Shown here: positions 37,709-50,090 of the stretch, piece by piece
Layout: the number at the start of each line of letters is the position of its first letter
Position numbering within the stretch: the stretch's first letter is position 1
The notes under the pieces: generated by a model
Databases searched by the model: none
The model's input: only the letters and a program-made list of their open reading frames with translations
Told to the model about the DNA's origin: nothing
Source: Rutidosis leptorrhynchoides
Lineage: Eukaryota > Streptophyta > Magnoliopsida > Asterales > Asteraceae
NCBI RefSeq assembly: GCF_046630445.1
Contig: NC_092341.1
Location: 293,946,001 to 294,010,000 of the forward strand
Direction: 5' to 3'
DNA: 64,000 nucleotides
Position numbers and translations under genes: made by a program

Positions 37709-38497
37709 ATGACAAATGCAAAGCAAACTGGTATTTCTGCGAATGCTGATGAACTGCCCGGCGATTCGCAGAACGTCGTGATATTTCCGTTGCAAACAAA
37801 TGCTAGTATAACCGCGGGAAAATCGGTTCAGGAACCGATTGCTAAAACATCCACTGTAAACAACGCTAGTGATTCGCAGCCAGAAATCGCTGCTGAGAAA
37901 ATGATTGCGTGCAGAACTTTGCTGCAAAATCGCGATGAAACAATTACTGAAGTAAAGCGAATGAGGGCTTTGGCTGGAAAATCTAGTCTGCGAACTGAAA
38001 AAATCGGTGGCACAGCCATTGAACAAGCTAAGAAAGATGCTAAATGTAGTCGCGAGTCCCGCATACCGCGAACTTACCTATGGCCGCTAAATGATTCAGG
38101 ATCACAGGTCGATCGCCTAGTTATTGAGCGAAACGATAGTGATAGTGATAATGCAGAAAAGCGCATTAATTTGAATTCTGCATATAACTCAAAAATGGCT
38201 AAGGCGCCAAAAGAGGAAAGCGAATTTTCGGATGATTCGGATAGTGTGGAAGAATTTGTTAAAGTTCAACATATTAAGCGAAAACGCCCACCAACACCTT
38301 TCCCTCGTTATGGAGAAGAAGGTAAAGCATATGATGCTGCCCGCAGAGAAAATGCTCAAAATTTTTTGGCGGATGCTTTCAGAAGCATTGCCCCAAAATC
38401 AATGCAACATAAGTTTGATCAGCCAAATTTTTTGCAAGACATGATTACCAAGTTTTGTGCGGAGAACACAGATACTCGCACAAAGAAGGCAACATAA
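37709..38497 (+). CDS. Element C Gag N-terminal part
   Basis: From the ATG at 37709, 262 residues. It is hydrophilic, with acidic serine-rich patches (EESEFSDDSDSVEEF) and a basic RKRPPTPFPRYGEEGKAYDAARRE segment near the end, consistent with the N-terminal spacer of a Tat-type Gag. It stops (TAA, 38495) before the capsid-like core and 24 bp before the Element D insertion. The stop is probably a degenerative mutation, since Tat polyproteins are much longer. No zinc knuckle or enzyme is included. Confidence 0.55.
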   Translation: MTNAKQTGISANADELPGDSQNVVIFPLQTNASITAGKSVQEPIAKTSTVNNASDSQPEIAAEKMIACRTLLQNRDETITEVKRMRALAGKSSLRTEKIGGTAIEQAKKDAKCSRESRIPRTYLWPLNDSGSQVDRLVIERNDSDSDNAEKRINLNSAYNSKMAKAPKEESEFSDDSDSVEEFVKVQHIKRKRPPTPFPRYGEEGKAYDAARRENAQNFLADAFRSIAPKSMQHKFDQPNFLQDMITKFCAENTDTRTKKAT

Positions 38498-39112
38498 ATC
38501 ACTACTACTGCGGACAAGTTTTGTGACACCCCCAAATAGGGCCTGGGGTATTTATGTCTAATTATATCAAATCACAGTTGTATAAACGAGAACGACTCTA
38601 CATGAGACGTTTTGTTGAGTTTTGCAGCGGAAGATAAATATGTCTTTAATTGATATGATATGTGATGAAGACTCCAAGCATAGCAAGCAATCATCATCAA
38701 ATCAGTAGATATACAGCGGAAGCAATATTTAAGTACCTGAGAATAAACATGCTTAAAAAGTCAACACGAGGTTGAGTGAGTTCATAGGTTTGTAATAAAT
38801 AATGATTTCAGTAATAGTGTTAGACCACAAGATTTAGTTTGTAAAGTAGATCTCGCAAGATCCAAAAGTTGATCTCCCGCAGGATCAAAAAGTTATGCCA
38901 GTGCGTGATATTTAGACTAAACGTTGTTTGCCCCGTGACAAGTTGTTCTGTCCTTGTCGTTTAATTTCATTATCAAGTAATACAAAGACTTAGTCAAATG
39001 TATCGGGGACGTTACTCCCGATAGGCCTATCCCCAATAATTAAGAATGCCGCAGCAATTAAAAATATCACTGTAGGGACTTAGTCGGATATAACCGGATA
39101 TAGCATAGTTTT

Positions 39113-39334
39113 AACAGTTGGTACTGGTATTTAGACTAGACTTACAAGTTTGCCCGGTAACAAGTTATCGTTTATACTTGTCGGTTGGGGACTTGCTGGT
39201 CATAGCCCAACATATCACAGTTTAATAGTTGGTACTTGTATTTAGACTAGACTTTCAAGTTTGCCCCGTAACAAGTTATCGTTTATACTTGTCGGTTGGG
39301 GACTTGCTGGTCATAGCCCAACATATCACAGTTT
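39113..39334. repeat. Two tandem units of about 111 bp in Element D LTR
   Basis: The unit starts AA(C/T)AGTTGGTACT and includes TTTAGACTAGACTT and a CAAGTT...CTTGTCGG inverted pair. A degenerate third relative lies near 38905-38970. Confidence 0.8.
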
Positions 39335-40253
39335 AATAGTTGATACGTGTAAAACAGTTATAAAAGTTGCTCATGTATTCTCAGCCCAAAAATGTAAAGA
39401 GTAAAAGGGATCATATGAAACTCACGATACGATAGTTTGTATGGTATGCGTATGATACACTTGAACAAGTACATGGTTGTCCTTGGATTCACGAACCTAT
39501 ATCAGTTTTATATATATTAAAACGTGTAATCGTAATTAAACAATTTCACATATTATAACTTATATTATATATTATATATATTTAATTTGTGTATATGTAT
39601 TTAAAATGATAAATATTTATAGAATTATATTAATATATATTTGGTTTGTTTTAAAAACATCTAATTTGTTATATATGAATATTCGTATAAAATTGATAAT
39701 ATGGTTAATACATACTTATATGTAATATTAATCGTAAATACGTTTTTATATACATAATATCTATTTAGTAAAATAATATTAATATTGATAATCAAAAGTT
39801 GTATTTGATTATAAGGTTAATAAAAATACTGATAGTAATAATAATTATAACAATAATAATATTAATAATGATAACAATAATGATACTAGTGGTAAAATGA
39901 TAATAATAACAATTTGTATTGTTTTCAAAATAATAATAATAATAATTCTAATCATAATAATGATAATAATATTTAAAATGATAATAATAATACAATAATA
40001 ACACTACTAATAATACTAGTAATAATAGTTTTAGTAGTAACAATAATAATAGTAATTGAAATTTTTAATTTTAGTTATGTTAATAATACTTGGTAATTTT
40101 TATTAGTAATAATAATAATAGTTATAGTACTAGTAATAATAATAATGATTAAAATCATAATAATAATAATGATAATAATTATAATGCTAATAATAATAAC
40201 ATTAATAATAAAAATAAAAACTTGATAAAGAAAACTACCTTTAGAAGTTTATC

Positions 40254-40330
40254 AAAAAGAAATGCCCAAGGCGGGGCTCGAACCCGCGACCTCCCGCTTA
40301 ACACAAACACCACAAACCACTGCTCAGTTT
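40254..40330 (-). other. tRNA-like cassette in Element D LTR
   Basis: On the minus strand: A-box-like CTGAGCAGTGG (40317-40327), a B box in a perfect five-pair T arm (GCGGG-TTCGAGC-CCCGC, 40272-40288) and five Ts (40254-40258). Frames through it read [12 protein letters not shown] peptide, a known artefact of tRNA-like sequence. Confidence 0.65.
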
Positions 40331-40353
40331 CTGCTTTTCTGTTTAATACCGTA

Positions 40354-40496
<143 letters not shown>

Positions 40497-41710
40497 TTGT
40501 TTCTATTTCATCTTCTTCTTCACAAAATCAAATCAAACGTCCTTAGTAATTTATTATAATTAATCAAGACTTCGAATTTGTTTTTATGAATAATAACGAA
40601 ACATAATAATAATTAATAAATATCAAATATGATTGAAAAAAAAAAAACGCTGCTACTGTCGTGGTTTTTTTTTAAAAAAATAAAAAATAAAATTTGATTT
40701 TCGATTTTGAGAACGTTTGAGCTGATGCTTATCAAATGAAATATGTTTCAAATTGTTCCTATAAACTTCTGAGATCTTCAATTGAACCGAAAACTTCAAC
40801 ACAATTACAAATTTTACGATGAACATAACATTTGACTTTTGTCCCTAAAACTTTGACTTTCGAAATTAGAATTCGATTTTTGGAATTGGCTTTTGAAATT
40901 TTCCAGGTAGTTTTAGTATGTGATTTCTATCAAGACTGCATTTGCACTTTTTGAAATTGAAATCGAATTCGAATTATGGGATAAATTATCAATAACAGAG
41001 GTTGAACTTGTTAAATGGGTTTCTGTTTTTGATTTTTAATTAACATTGATCATCAGTAAATTTATAAACGATTATGATGAGATTCATCAATAATTAATGC
41101 AGCATAACTAGTCGACATTGAGTCATGATCCAAAACCAAAAAGAAAAAAAACAGTCACGATAAATAAAAAAAATAAAATACAGATACGGAAAAGAAAATA
41201 AATAATAAAAGCTGGAAAAAAATTGTGGGTGTCGACTTGATTCCCAAACAGAAATATATAAAAATTATAAAGCAGATATCACTTTGAATAAAAATATAGC
41301 AGATCACTAATCAGATTAAAAATCACTCGACCTAAATTAGGTATTAGGTTCTTTTAATTTATTTAGCATTAATATTTAATAATTATATTATTAATAATAA
41401 TACTTTATATATTATTAATAATGAAAATTAATAATAATAATAATAATAATAACAACAATAATAATGCTTTTAATATAAGAATATTAATATAAATAATAAG
41501 AATAATGATATTTATTATAAATGATATTTTTATAATAATACTTAATAATGGTAATGATAATGAATCAAAATTTTATTATAATTTATAATAAATAATGATT
41601 ACATTAATACTAGTAATAATAATCAAAGTAATAATACAAAAACAATAGTATCTTGTATAAAATTTTATATTTTTAGTTATAACAATTAAGTCGTATTATA
41701 TTTCAAGTTT

Positions 41711-41845
<135 letters not shown>

Positions 41846-41934
41846 CCTATCTTTTTATAACCGGTTATTCGTGAATCGTCGGAAACATTTGAAGTTTTGT
41901 TTAAATTAAATCGGAAATTTTTCGAGTTATCACA

Positions 41935-44532
41935 GTATCCCCCTGTTAATAGAAATTTCGTCCCGAAATTTAGTTGTTGCCATCAGTCGGCGTTGTTTGC
42001 AAACAGGTGAGGATATTTTCGTGTTTATTTGGTTTTCATGTTCCCAGGTATACTCGGGGCCATGTCGTGAATTCCAATGGATAGAATATTGTTTTGTTTC
42101 GAGCGTTTAAATCATACGATCCATAAATTTTACGAAGTGCATTTTATTATTAATGCGGAGGTTATCTAAAGGATTTAACAAGAGTGTCATTGATTAGGTT
42201 TTCTCAGAAAGAAATAATTACGTTATACAAGCATTTTAATACTCATGAAATGTGTTATGAATAATAGTGAGTTTATTTAAGCCTTGAGCGTTTATGCCAC
42301 AATATTAGAGTAGTCAAAATAAAGAGGAGTTCATGAAAATCATAATCATGAAATTTGATAGAGATCGTCATTGTTTACAACATGAATATTGTAATGATGA
42401 ATATGAGTTGGGAAATAGAGTTTTATCGAAATGAAATAATATGGATAAAACGATTCGATTATAGAAAAAGTATAAACAAAGCTATCGCAAAAGAGTAAAT
42501 GAGAAAATTAAATGTTCGCTTTAACTTTTGACGTAGTCACGATTGATTTCCGGATTTCAAGGAATTAAAGAAATCTTCGAAATCTTTATAAGATTTGATT
42601 TTCCGGTAATTACGGAAATTAGGATTTTCTTTAATTAAATGCGGTGAATTGCCTCGATTGTTGTTTATGGAATTTTTGCTATAAATTAGCTTCTTCCGTT
42701 TCATTATCTTTACCACTTCTATACTTTCTTTCTCAATTCATATTTTCAAAAGTTTTGTTAATATGCTCAATCCAGTTCTTGTTCTTGACCTTATATTGGT
42801 TATCGCCACAATCATCCTTCTTTTCCAACTCCCACCAGAGGAGTCTGTTTACTTCTATTATGCTCTAGGATTTATTGTGTTTTTAGTTCTCCCGTGTCTT
42901 TATATTGCTATACTCATTGATATACACGGTTTGTAATTTCGGTGTCGTTATCGGGATTTATATTTTCCCTTATATGTCGAAGCTCTTTGCCTTTTTGTTC
43001 TCCTCTTGACTCTAAGTAAATCGAGTAATGATCCAGAATTCATAGGTATGAAGTTTCGAATAATCATAATATACAAAGTAGAAAGGAAAGGAAATAGCAC
43101 GATTTGATTTGTCAAATTACCAGAATATCCGGAAAAGACCGAATCATCAAGAAAAATATTTTCTTGATATGTTTTAGAGTTTAAATGTAAGAGCCGTGTA
43201 ACATGGCAAATGATGATTATAAAGTCTATGAATCATCATCTTCCATTAAAAATTTAGCATGACTTACTGTAATATAATCACGTTGGCCTGACGTCATTAT
43301 ATTATACTAACTCATGCTTCAATTCCCAACACTTCTTCAAAACATTTATAACTTAAACTATAGAAACTAAAACAGTTTCCTTTATGATATGATAAAGATA
43401 TCGCAAGGAGACAATTTATTGCAGTCAACAATCGTTATGAAGATATCTCCAGAAATATAGAGGATATTTATAACGAAGAATACGATGATATCTTAGAATT
43501 TCTAAGATCCAATGATGAGGAAAATTCTTTTGTTTCCTCTGCATTTAATGCTACCATATCTGAATCATTAGTTATTAATCCGAGATGGTTTCAAGAAATT
43601 TTATTTTTAGATGATTAAACGCTGATTGTAATCGTCAACGGATCTAATGATTAACGAATAGGCGTTGTTGATGATAATTTCGGTGATTTGATATAATAAT
43701 TCATCGCAGAATACGAATGAATACAATTCATGAATGTAGTAATCTTTAGGAAGATAACACCTGTTAAAGCTTTACTTGAATTCCGATATGTTAATTTCAG
43801 AATGTGTAATTGATTTTGTATGAAGATGATTGTGTATCATTGTGAAGGTAGTGTGTATATTTAATGATTTATGAATCGAAATTGAAGAATGTACAGTGTA
43901 TTAATTTGAGATGTAAATATTTCTCGGGTATTACCTACCCGTTAAAATATTTTCACAATTGATAGTTTGTACAACAGAATTTACAATCTTTATGAAGATA
44001 TACGTTCATATATGTATTCTTCAGATGTAATCATGGATTTAATTAGTTAATATATATTAAACTCATCTGATTTGCGGTTTGGAACGAGAGTAAATAATCT
44101 CCAAAACCTTAGAGATTCCATAATTGTCGTGAAATATTTCGCTAATGAAGTTATGAATCAATACATTCATCGTTACACTTGATTTATTATGAAATGGAGT
44201 TTATTGTGCTGAAGCAGTGATTAACAACCTTAGAGATTTCATAATTGTCGTGAAATATTTCGCTAATGAAGTTATGAATCAATACATTCATCGTTACACT
44301 TGATTTATTATGAAATGGAGTTTATTGTGCTGAAGCAGTGATTAACAATTGTTAAGTCATTAGCGAAGGGTGTACATCATAGCATATTAGTGATATGAAT
44401 TAACCAAGTAGTACATACTAGTTTAGATTCTCACGTAATTGCTTAGTACGATAAGATTTATTATTGTTCCAAATCATATATATATATAAGGTATACATAT
44501 ATAATTCTTCACGAAGAATGAGTCAATACATC
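41935..44532 (-). other. Element D 3' non-coding region
   Basis: No coding frame. On the minus strand it ends in a purine-rich AACAGGGGGATAC next to the LTR (41935-41947), a likely polypurine tract. It resembles 17018-19717 of Element A and holds the empty site of S2 near 43926. Confidence 0.65.
44105..44346. repeat. Tandem duplication, 121-bp unit
   Basis: 44105-44225 and 44226-44346 differ at about one position (ATTCC versus ATTTC near the start). A very recent duplication. Confidence 0.9.
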
Positions 44533-45099
44533 TTAACTCATTATTACTAATATTCCTTGGTATCTATGGGCGTATGATGTTGATATTCGAGGTACCGAGT
44601 GTGAGGTTGAGGCGTGGGATGCGAATGTTGTTGTTGATGAAGCTGATGCTGTTGGTGGTGATGTTGATGGTACTGATGGTACTAGTGGTGATGCTGGTTT
44701 TGCTGCTGGTGCACCTGCTGGTGTTCGTAGGTTTCGCACCATATTCTCCAAAGCCACTACTTGAGCGCGAAGCTTGTTGAGTTCTTCTATTATTCCGGGA
44801 TGATTGGCGGTTGGAACAAGGGGGTGAATAAGATCTAAAATCTTTGATATTATATATTCGTGACAGGATACCCTGGAAAGAAGAGAGAAAATTGTGTTCC
44901 GAACTGGTTCGCCGGTAAGCGCTTCAGGTTCTTCACCAAGAGGTGAATTCGGTTGGTGGAAGGGATCACCTTCTTCTTGCCTCCATTGATTGAGTCGGCT
45001 ACGAACCCATCCCCAATTCATCCAGAAAAGATGATGGCTGATTGGTTCGTTTGTTCCGGTTACGCTGCTGTGGGAGCTCGAGGAGTTAGAGAAATTCAT
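44533..45099 (-). CDS. Element D ORF B, unknown protein
   Basis: 188 residues from an ATG. The N-terminal serine-rich segment is followed by a W-rich stretch (FWMNWGWVRSRLNQW, residues 25-39), a conserved middle (GEEPEALTGEPVRNTIFSLLSRV, about 54-76), a helical segment around VVALENMVRNLR (113-124) that could be a short coiled coil, and a low-complexity Ala/Ser/Thr/Pro tail. It has no known domain. A broken relative in Element A keeps the middle blocks, so this is a family trait and not a chance frame. Its place after ORF A in a retroelement suggests a Gag-like or accessory role, which is inference. Confidence 0.55.
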   Translation of the reverse strand: MNFSNSSSSHSSVTGTNEPISHHLFWMNWGWVRSRLNQWRQEEGDPFHQPNSPLGEEPEALTGEPVRNTIFSLLSRVSCHEYIISKILDLIHPLVPTANHPGIIEELNKLRAQVVALENMVRNLRTPAGAPAAKPASPLVPSVPSTSPPTASASSTTTFASHASTSHSVPRISTSYAHRYQGILVIMS

Positions 45100-45635
45100 A
45101 TTATGTGTTTGGAATAGGGTTTGATATGAAATGGGTATTGAATACTGAATGATATATTCGTCTCCTTGAATACGTATTTATAGCAAAAAGATTTCCGTAA
45201 TTTACGGAGGAAATTTAGGAAAAGTGGTAGACAAAGTCTATTGGGATAGATATGATAAAATATGATGTGTCCTCCATTTATGTAATAATGGTGGTATGAC
45301 GTGTTGAGATTTGTAACCAGATATTGATTAAAGAATTTCAATTCGTATACTGTGATAATCCAGTGACATTTTCTGGTTCGCAAACCGATGCATAAAGGCA
45401 TAAGATACGTGAGTGTTTGGAGTAGTAGCAGGAGCTTGTGGATGAATAACATATAGAAGTTTGATAAACTTGATAGGTCATAAGTTTGGAAAAAAAATTA
45501 AGTGGAATAAAGATGAATATGATATAAACGAAACACTTTATTTTATTAAGAACGAGGCTTTAAACAAGCCTTCTTATTACACGATTCGGGGATAGAAATA
45601 ATTTAAGGCCTAGCCTTTGCATAGATAGAAAATAA

Positions 45636-46382
45636 CTAGGAAATATTAAGATTGAAGTAGTCTTCATATTTCTTTTTCTCTTCCTCAACCTTCTTCATAA
45701 ACTTTTCAACTTTCTCGTTCTTCTCATTTTGTTCCTCATAAAGATACTCAAGGTTATCATAAAGATTGGAAACATCATTGTTGATTACATGGTACATGTA
45801 GTCCCTCATAGAAAGTTGACTATTCATGTGGTCTTCCTCCATCTTAAATCTAAGGTCGACATCTTCTCTCAAATAGGCAAGAGATTTCTTTCCCCAGCGG
45901 GTATTACGTTCTTCATCGTCCTTCACTTTCATCACCTTCTCCATCACTTTTTCTGTGTTATACTTTACAATTTCTTCTAGCCTTTCAGTTAAAGTTTCGA
46001 AGGATTTTATGATGATTTCTTTTAAGATTTTGTTTTCTTTCTCTAGGTTATTTAAACGCGCCTCTATCTGAGTGATGTTTTCACGAGATGGTGAGCTAGT
46101 CCTTTTTGATGGACCGGCGTTATCAGCAGTAGCGGTTTCGGTTTGCTTTCTCATTAGAGATAAGTTTTTAGACGATTCCTCAATAGGCTCTTTTTCAGGC
46201 TTGTAGCCTGAGTAGTCACCATTGTAGTTAGGAAGGCTTTGAATAGCTTCCCATTCAGAAGTACTCGTTGGTTTGTATACCGGTGAATGATTAGAGCCAG
46301 AGTCATCAGAATCAACAGGTGTCGCATTTGAATGTGGTGGCATAATTGGAGAGTAGACAGAGTTCTCTGATTGGCTCGACAT
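45636..46382 (-). CDS. Element D ORF A, acidic coiled-coil protein
   Basis: 248 residues from the ATG at 46382; an upstream ATG in the same frame (46436) gives a less likely 18-residue extension. It begins about 177 bp after the primer site, where gag normally lies. Residues 1-75 are acidic and Ser/Pro-rich. Two likely coiled coils follow: about 104-160 (IEARLNNLEKENKILKEI...) and about 205-243 (LEYLYEEQNEKNEKVEKF...). There is no zinc knuckle and no recognisable capsid fold. Element A lacks this ORF. Self-association as a structural protein is plausible but unproven. Confidence 0.6.
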   Translation of the reverse strand: MSSQSENSVYSPIMPPHSNATPVDSDDSGSNHSPVYKPTSTSEWEAIQSLPNYNGDYSGYKPEKEPIEESSKNLSLMRKQTETATADNAGPSKRTSSPSRENITQIEARLNNLEKENKILKEIIIKSFETLTERLEEIVKYNTEKVMEKVMKVKDDEERNTRWGKKSLAYLREDVDLRFKMEEDHMNSQLSMRDYMYHVINNDVSNLYDNLEYLYEEQNEKNEKVEKFMKKVEEEKKKYEDYFNLNIS

Positions 46383-46558
46383 TCTAAGGAATATTAAAAA
46401 TTTAATAAGCATAGTTTCCAAGGCATAGTATAGCATTTAACAGTTAAAGGTAACAATTAAAGGCACTATGGTCAAGGAAAGTTGTAGTCCTACATTGCTA
46501 AAGTACCTAATTGTATAAGGCACACATAAAATGCAATCCTGGTTCTCTACAACAACCT

Positions 46559-46570
46559 GCTCTGATACCA
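46559..46570 (-). other. Element D primer-binding site (tRNA-Met type)
   Basis: TGGTATCAGAGC on the minus strand, three bases from the 5' LTR. Confidence 0.85.
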
Positions 46571-46573
46571 ATC

Positions 46574-46681
46574 TGTGACACCCACAAATAGGGTCTGGGG
46601 TATTTGTGTCTAATTATATCAAATCACAGTTGTATAAACGAGAACGACTCTACATGAGACGTTTTGTTGAGTTTTGCAGCG
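46574..46681 (-). repeat. Element D 5' LTR, part before Element E
   Basis: Matches 38522-38627 with a few substitutions and stops at the Element E insertion point. The LTR resumes at 63570. Confidence 0.85.
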
Positions 46682-47150
46682 TGATAATGCTAAAAACGAA
46701 CATATATTTCATAGCATTATTCCTCAAGAAAGACAAGCTTTTAGTTGCAATTGTTCTATTTACAAGTGATATTCGTTTAAATAATAAAAGGTGAAGACAA
46801 AAGACAGATTCGACGAATTGAAGACGCAAACGACCAAAAAGCTCAAAAGTACAAAAGACAATCAAAGAGGTTTCAATTATTGATAAGAAACGTCTCGAAA
46901 TTACAAGAGTACAAGATTCAAAACGCAAAGTACAAGATATTAAATTGTACGCAAGGACGTTCGAAAATCCGGAACCGGGACCAGAGTCAACTCTTAACGC
47001 TCGACGCAACGGACTAAAAATTACAAGTTAACTATGTATATAAATATAATATAATATATAATTAATTATATTAATTATATATATATTATATTTATAAATA
47101 AAAACCGTCGGCAGAGAAAGACTCCAAAGGGACTGAGCTGTAAATTCATT

Positions 47151-47224
47151 CTCCGCGACTCGCGGAGTTTGAAGAGGATTTCACCGCGAGTCGCGGAGCC
47201 CCCAGTTTTGAAACTCCCTATAAA
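47151..47224 (+). promoter_or_regulatory. Element E LTR promoter: paired CCGCGA-CTCGCGG palindromes and TATA box
   Basis: CTCCGCGACTCGCGGAG (47151-47167) and CCGCGAGTCGCGG (47184-47196) are 16 bp apart. TATAAA (47219-47224) follows 22 bp after the second. The 3' LTR has the same set from 62043. Position makes this the likely promoter. Confidence 0.6.
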
Positions 47225-47278
47225 GCAAACCGAATTCTGATCATTTTCATCCATCTTTTTCTTCTTCTTCTCATACGT

Positions 47279-47282
<4 letters not shown>

Positions 47283-47315
<33 letters not shown>
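47283..47315. repeat. (TA)n microsatellite in Element E 5' LTR
   Basis: 33 bp of TA, about 60 bp after the TATA box. Confidence 0.9.
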
Positions 47316-47320
<5 letters not shown>

Positions 47321-48692
47321 ATTTATATTTTAATTTTAATTATAATTCTAATAATAAGGGTATGTTAGCGAATATTGTAAGGGTGTAAGTCGAAATTCTG
47401 TCCGTGTAACGCTACGCTATTTTTAATCATTGTAAGTTATGTTCAACCTTTTTATATTAATGTCTCGTAGCTAAGTTATTATTATGCTTATTTAAAACGA
47501 AGTAATCATGATGTTGGGTTAATTACTAAAATTGGGTAATTGGGCTTTGTACCATAATTGGGGTTTGGACAAAAGAACGACACTTGTGGAAATTAGACTA
47601 TGGGCTATTAATGGACTTTATATTTGTTTAACTAAATGAAAGTTTGTTAATGTTAATATAAAGATTTACAATTGGGCGTCCCTATAAATTACCATATACA
47701 CTCGATCGGACACGATGGGCGGGGTATTTATATGTACGAATAATCGTTCATTTAACCGGACACGGGAATGGATTAATAGCCACTAGAATAATTAAAACAG
47801 GGGTGAAATTACATTCAAGGGTAATTGGTGTAATTGCTAACAAAGTAGTAAAACCTTGGTTTACACGCAGTTGATAACCTGGTGTATTCATTAAACAAAG
47901 TATTAAAACCTTGTTACAATTCGAATCCCCAATTAGTTGGAATATTTAACTTCGGGTATAAGGATAATTTGACGAGGACACTCGCACTTTATATTTATGA
48001 CTGATGGACTGTTATGGACAAAAACCAGACGGACATATTAAATAATCCAGGACAAAGGACAATTAACCCATGGGCATAAAACTAAAATCAACATGTCAAA
48101 CATCATGATTACGGAAGTTTAAATAAGCATAATTCTTTTATTTCATATTTAATTTCCTTTATTTTATATTTAATTGCACTTCTAATTATCGCATTTTTAT
48201 TGTTATTATATTTAATTGCACTTTTAATTATCGTCCTTTTTAATTATCGCAAGTTTATTTTATCGCACTTTTATTATTCGAAATTTCATTATCGTTATTT
48301 ATTTTACGCTTTAAATTAAGTCTTTTATTTATTTAATATTTTACATTAGGTTTTAACTGCGACTAAAGTTTTAAAATCGACAAACCGGTCATTAAACGGT
48401 AAAAACCCCCCTTTATAATAATAATATTACTTATATATATATTTGTATTTTTATAAAAGTAAACTAATATAGCGTTGAGCTTTGTTTAAAAAAAAAGATT
48501 CCCTGTGGAACGAACCAGACTTACTAAAAACTACACTACTGTACGATTAGGTACACTGCCTATAAGTGTTGTAGCAAGGTTTAAGTATATCCATTCTATA
48601 AATAAATAAATATCTTGTGTAAAATTGTATCGTATTTAATAGTTTTTCCTAGTAAAATATAAACTATTTCGTATACCTTAGCTTTGACATCA

Positions 48693-50090
48693 AGTATTTT
48701 TGGCGCCGCTGCCGGGGAACCTCTTAAACGCCGGAAGCGCAACGCTAATATAAAAAAAAAAAAGATTTTTAGTTAACTTTTATTAAAATTCGTTTTTGTA
48801 AAAATACGTTTTAATTATTCAAAAATATAAAAAGAAAAACAAAAATATAAGTATTTTTAAGATTTTGTTAAATATTTAAGTTTTATAAGTTTCTTTATTT
48901 TTATTTTAGTTTATAAAAATATAAGTTTTATTTAAATATCTTTTATTTATATAAAAACAGAAAACAGAAAATAAAAAAAAAATAAATAAAGAAAAACGCG
49001 TCGAATTTTATAAGCTGTCATCTGAATTTCTGAACCCCGCGACTCGCGGGGTTTTCTGTATTAATTACCACGACTCGCGGAGTGACTCTGACACGCGACA
49101 GAACCCTAATTCAGCATTAATTACGGGTTATTTAATAATTATTATTATTATTAACCCTAATTATTATTATTATTATAATTAATTTTATTTTAACTTTTAC
49201 TTTTTATTTAATTTATGTATTTAGTATTAATTAGTTTTATTAAATTGTAAAATTAGTAGTTTTATTAAATAAATAATATAAAAATAATATTTTTATAAAA
49301 ATTGTACTTTTTACAACTTTTTGTATATTTTTATATTTTGTCCCTTTTTAATCTCTTTAGCATAACTTTTGTATTTTTAGCTCATATTTAGTTTTAAACT
49401 TAGTTTTTGCCATAGTCATTTTTACTCCTAGATTTTTAAGCTTTGCCGTAGAATTCCTTAAGTGCTTTTTCTTTAGACTAAGATTTAGGTGCTTTAGAAT
49501 TTTGCGACGCCTTTTTAAGTTTTAGTTTCTTTTTAAGTTATTTCCATTTGAGATTTAGTTTTTCTTGTAAGCTTTAATATTTTTAGACGACTTTTACTAT
49601 GTACCAATTATCATTCCAGTTAGTAATTTCAATTTGCGATTATAATTTTAAGTTAGTTGTAGTAATAAGGTTAGGTTAGTCAAGTATTTTTAAGTTTTAT
49701 AAGTTTCTTTTATTTTTCCGTCACTTTTTATTTTTCAACTTTTTTTTTTTTCGACGAACTCTTTTTCTTTCTTATTTCTCGCTATTCTAGTTTTAGGACA
49801 TAGATTTTTATTCTACTTCTTATCTAAATTTCTTAAAATTACGAAAATTTATTTTAAGTGGTTAAATTGATAGACATCAAAATTTTCTGGTTCGTAGTAA
49901 TAGTTGGATTTGTACGTGGACCAGGTTATTGGAGCCAAACAGTCCTCAATTATATTGAGACCAAACGAATCCTGCCCCTCTGCTGCATCTTTTGGCTATT
50001 CGAAACGTGAGCAAAATCAGAAAAGTCTATTAATTGGATAACTTAATATAATTTTTCTTTCCTTTTTAAAACTAATAGGATATTCAGTGA
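48693..50090 (+). other. Element E leader
   Basis: The primer site TGGCGCCGCTGCCGGGGA starts at 48701. A CCCCGCGACTCGCGGGG palindrome is at 49035-49051, with a partial copy near 49070. The rest is T-rich and non-coding up to the Gag start. Confidence 0.75.

Larger units (their letters stand above)
36766..38521 (+). mobile_element. Element C: 5' part of a Tat-like gypsy element
   Basis: A 781-bp LTR starts and ends with TGATCA (36766 and 37546). It is followed by the primer site TGGCGCCATCCGTGGGA (37549) and the start of a gag gene. Element D interrupts it at 38522, and the remainder must lie beyond the window. Confidence 0.75.
46682..48692 (+). repeat. Element E 5' LTR
   Basis: TGATAATGCT to TTGACATCA. 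Paired palindromes and TATA box at 47151-47224, then a (TA)n run at 47283-47315. The downstream 1.3 kb would be R/U5 and shows no ORF. Confidence 0.9.

Noticed and set aside
40254..40330. Functional tRNA gene
   Set aside because: The T arm is good, but I could not draw a convincing acceptor stem and anticodon arm. The same unit recurs in other LTRs with different sequence.
45096..45452. 118-residue minus-strand frame between the two Element D ORFs
   Set aside because: Its composition is unlike its neighbours, it has no counterpart in Element A, and it overlaps the start of ORF B. Probably chance.
46650..47009. 119-residue minus-strand frame at the Element E 5' LTR start (with a similar one at 61555-61899)
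   Set aside because: It is the same LTR sequence twice, crosses the LTR border and has no family resemblance.
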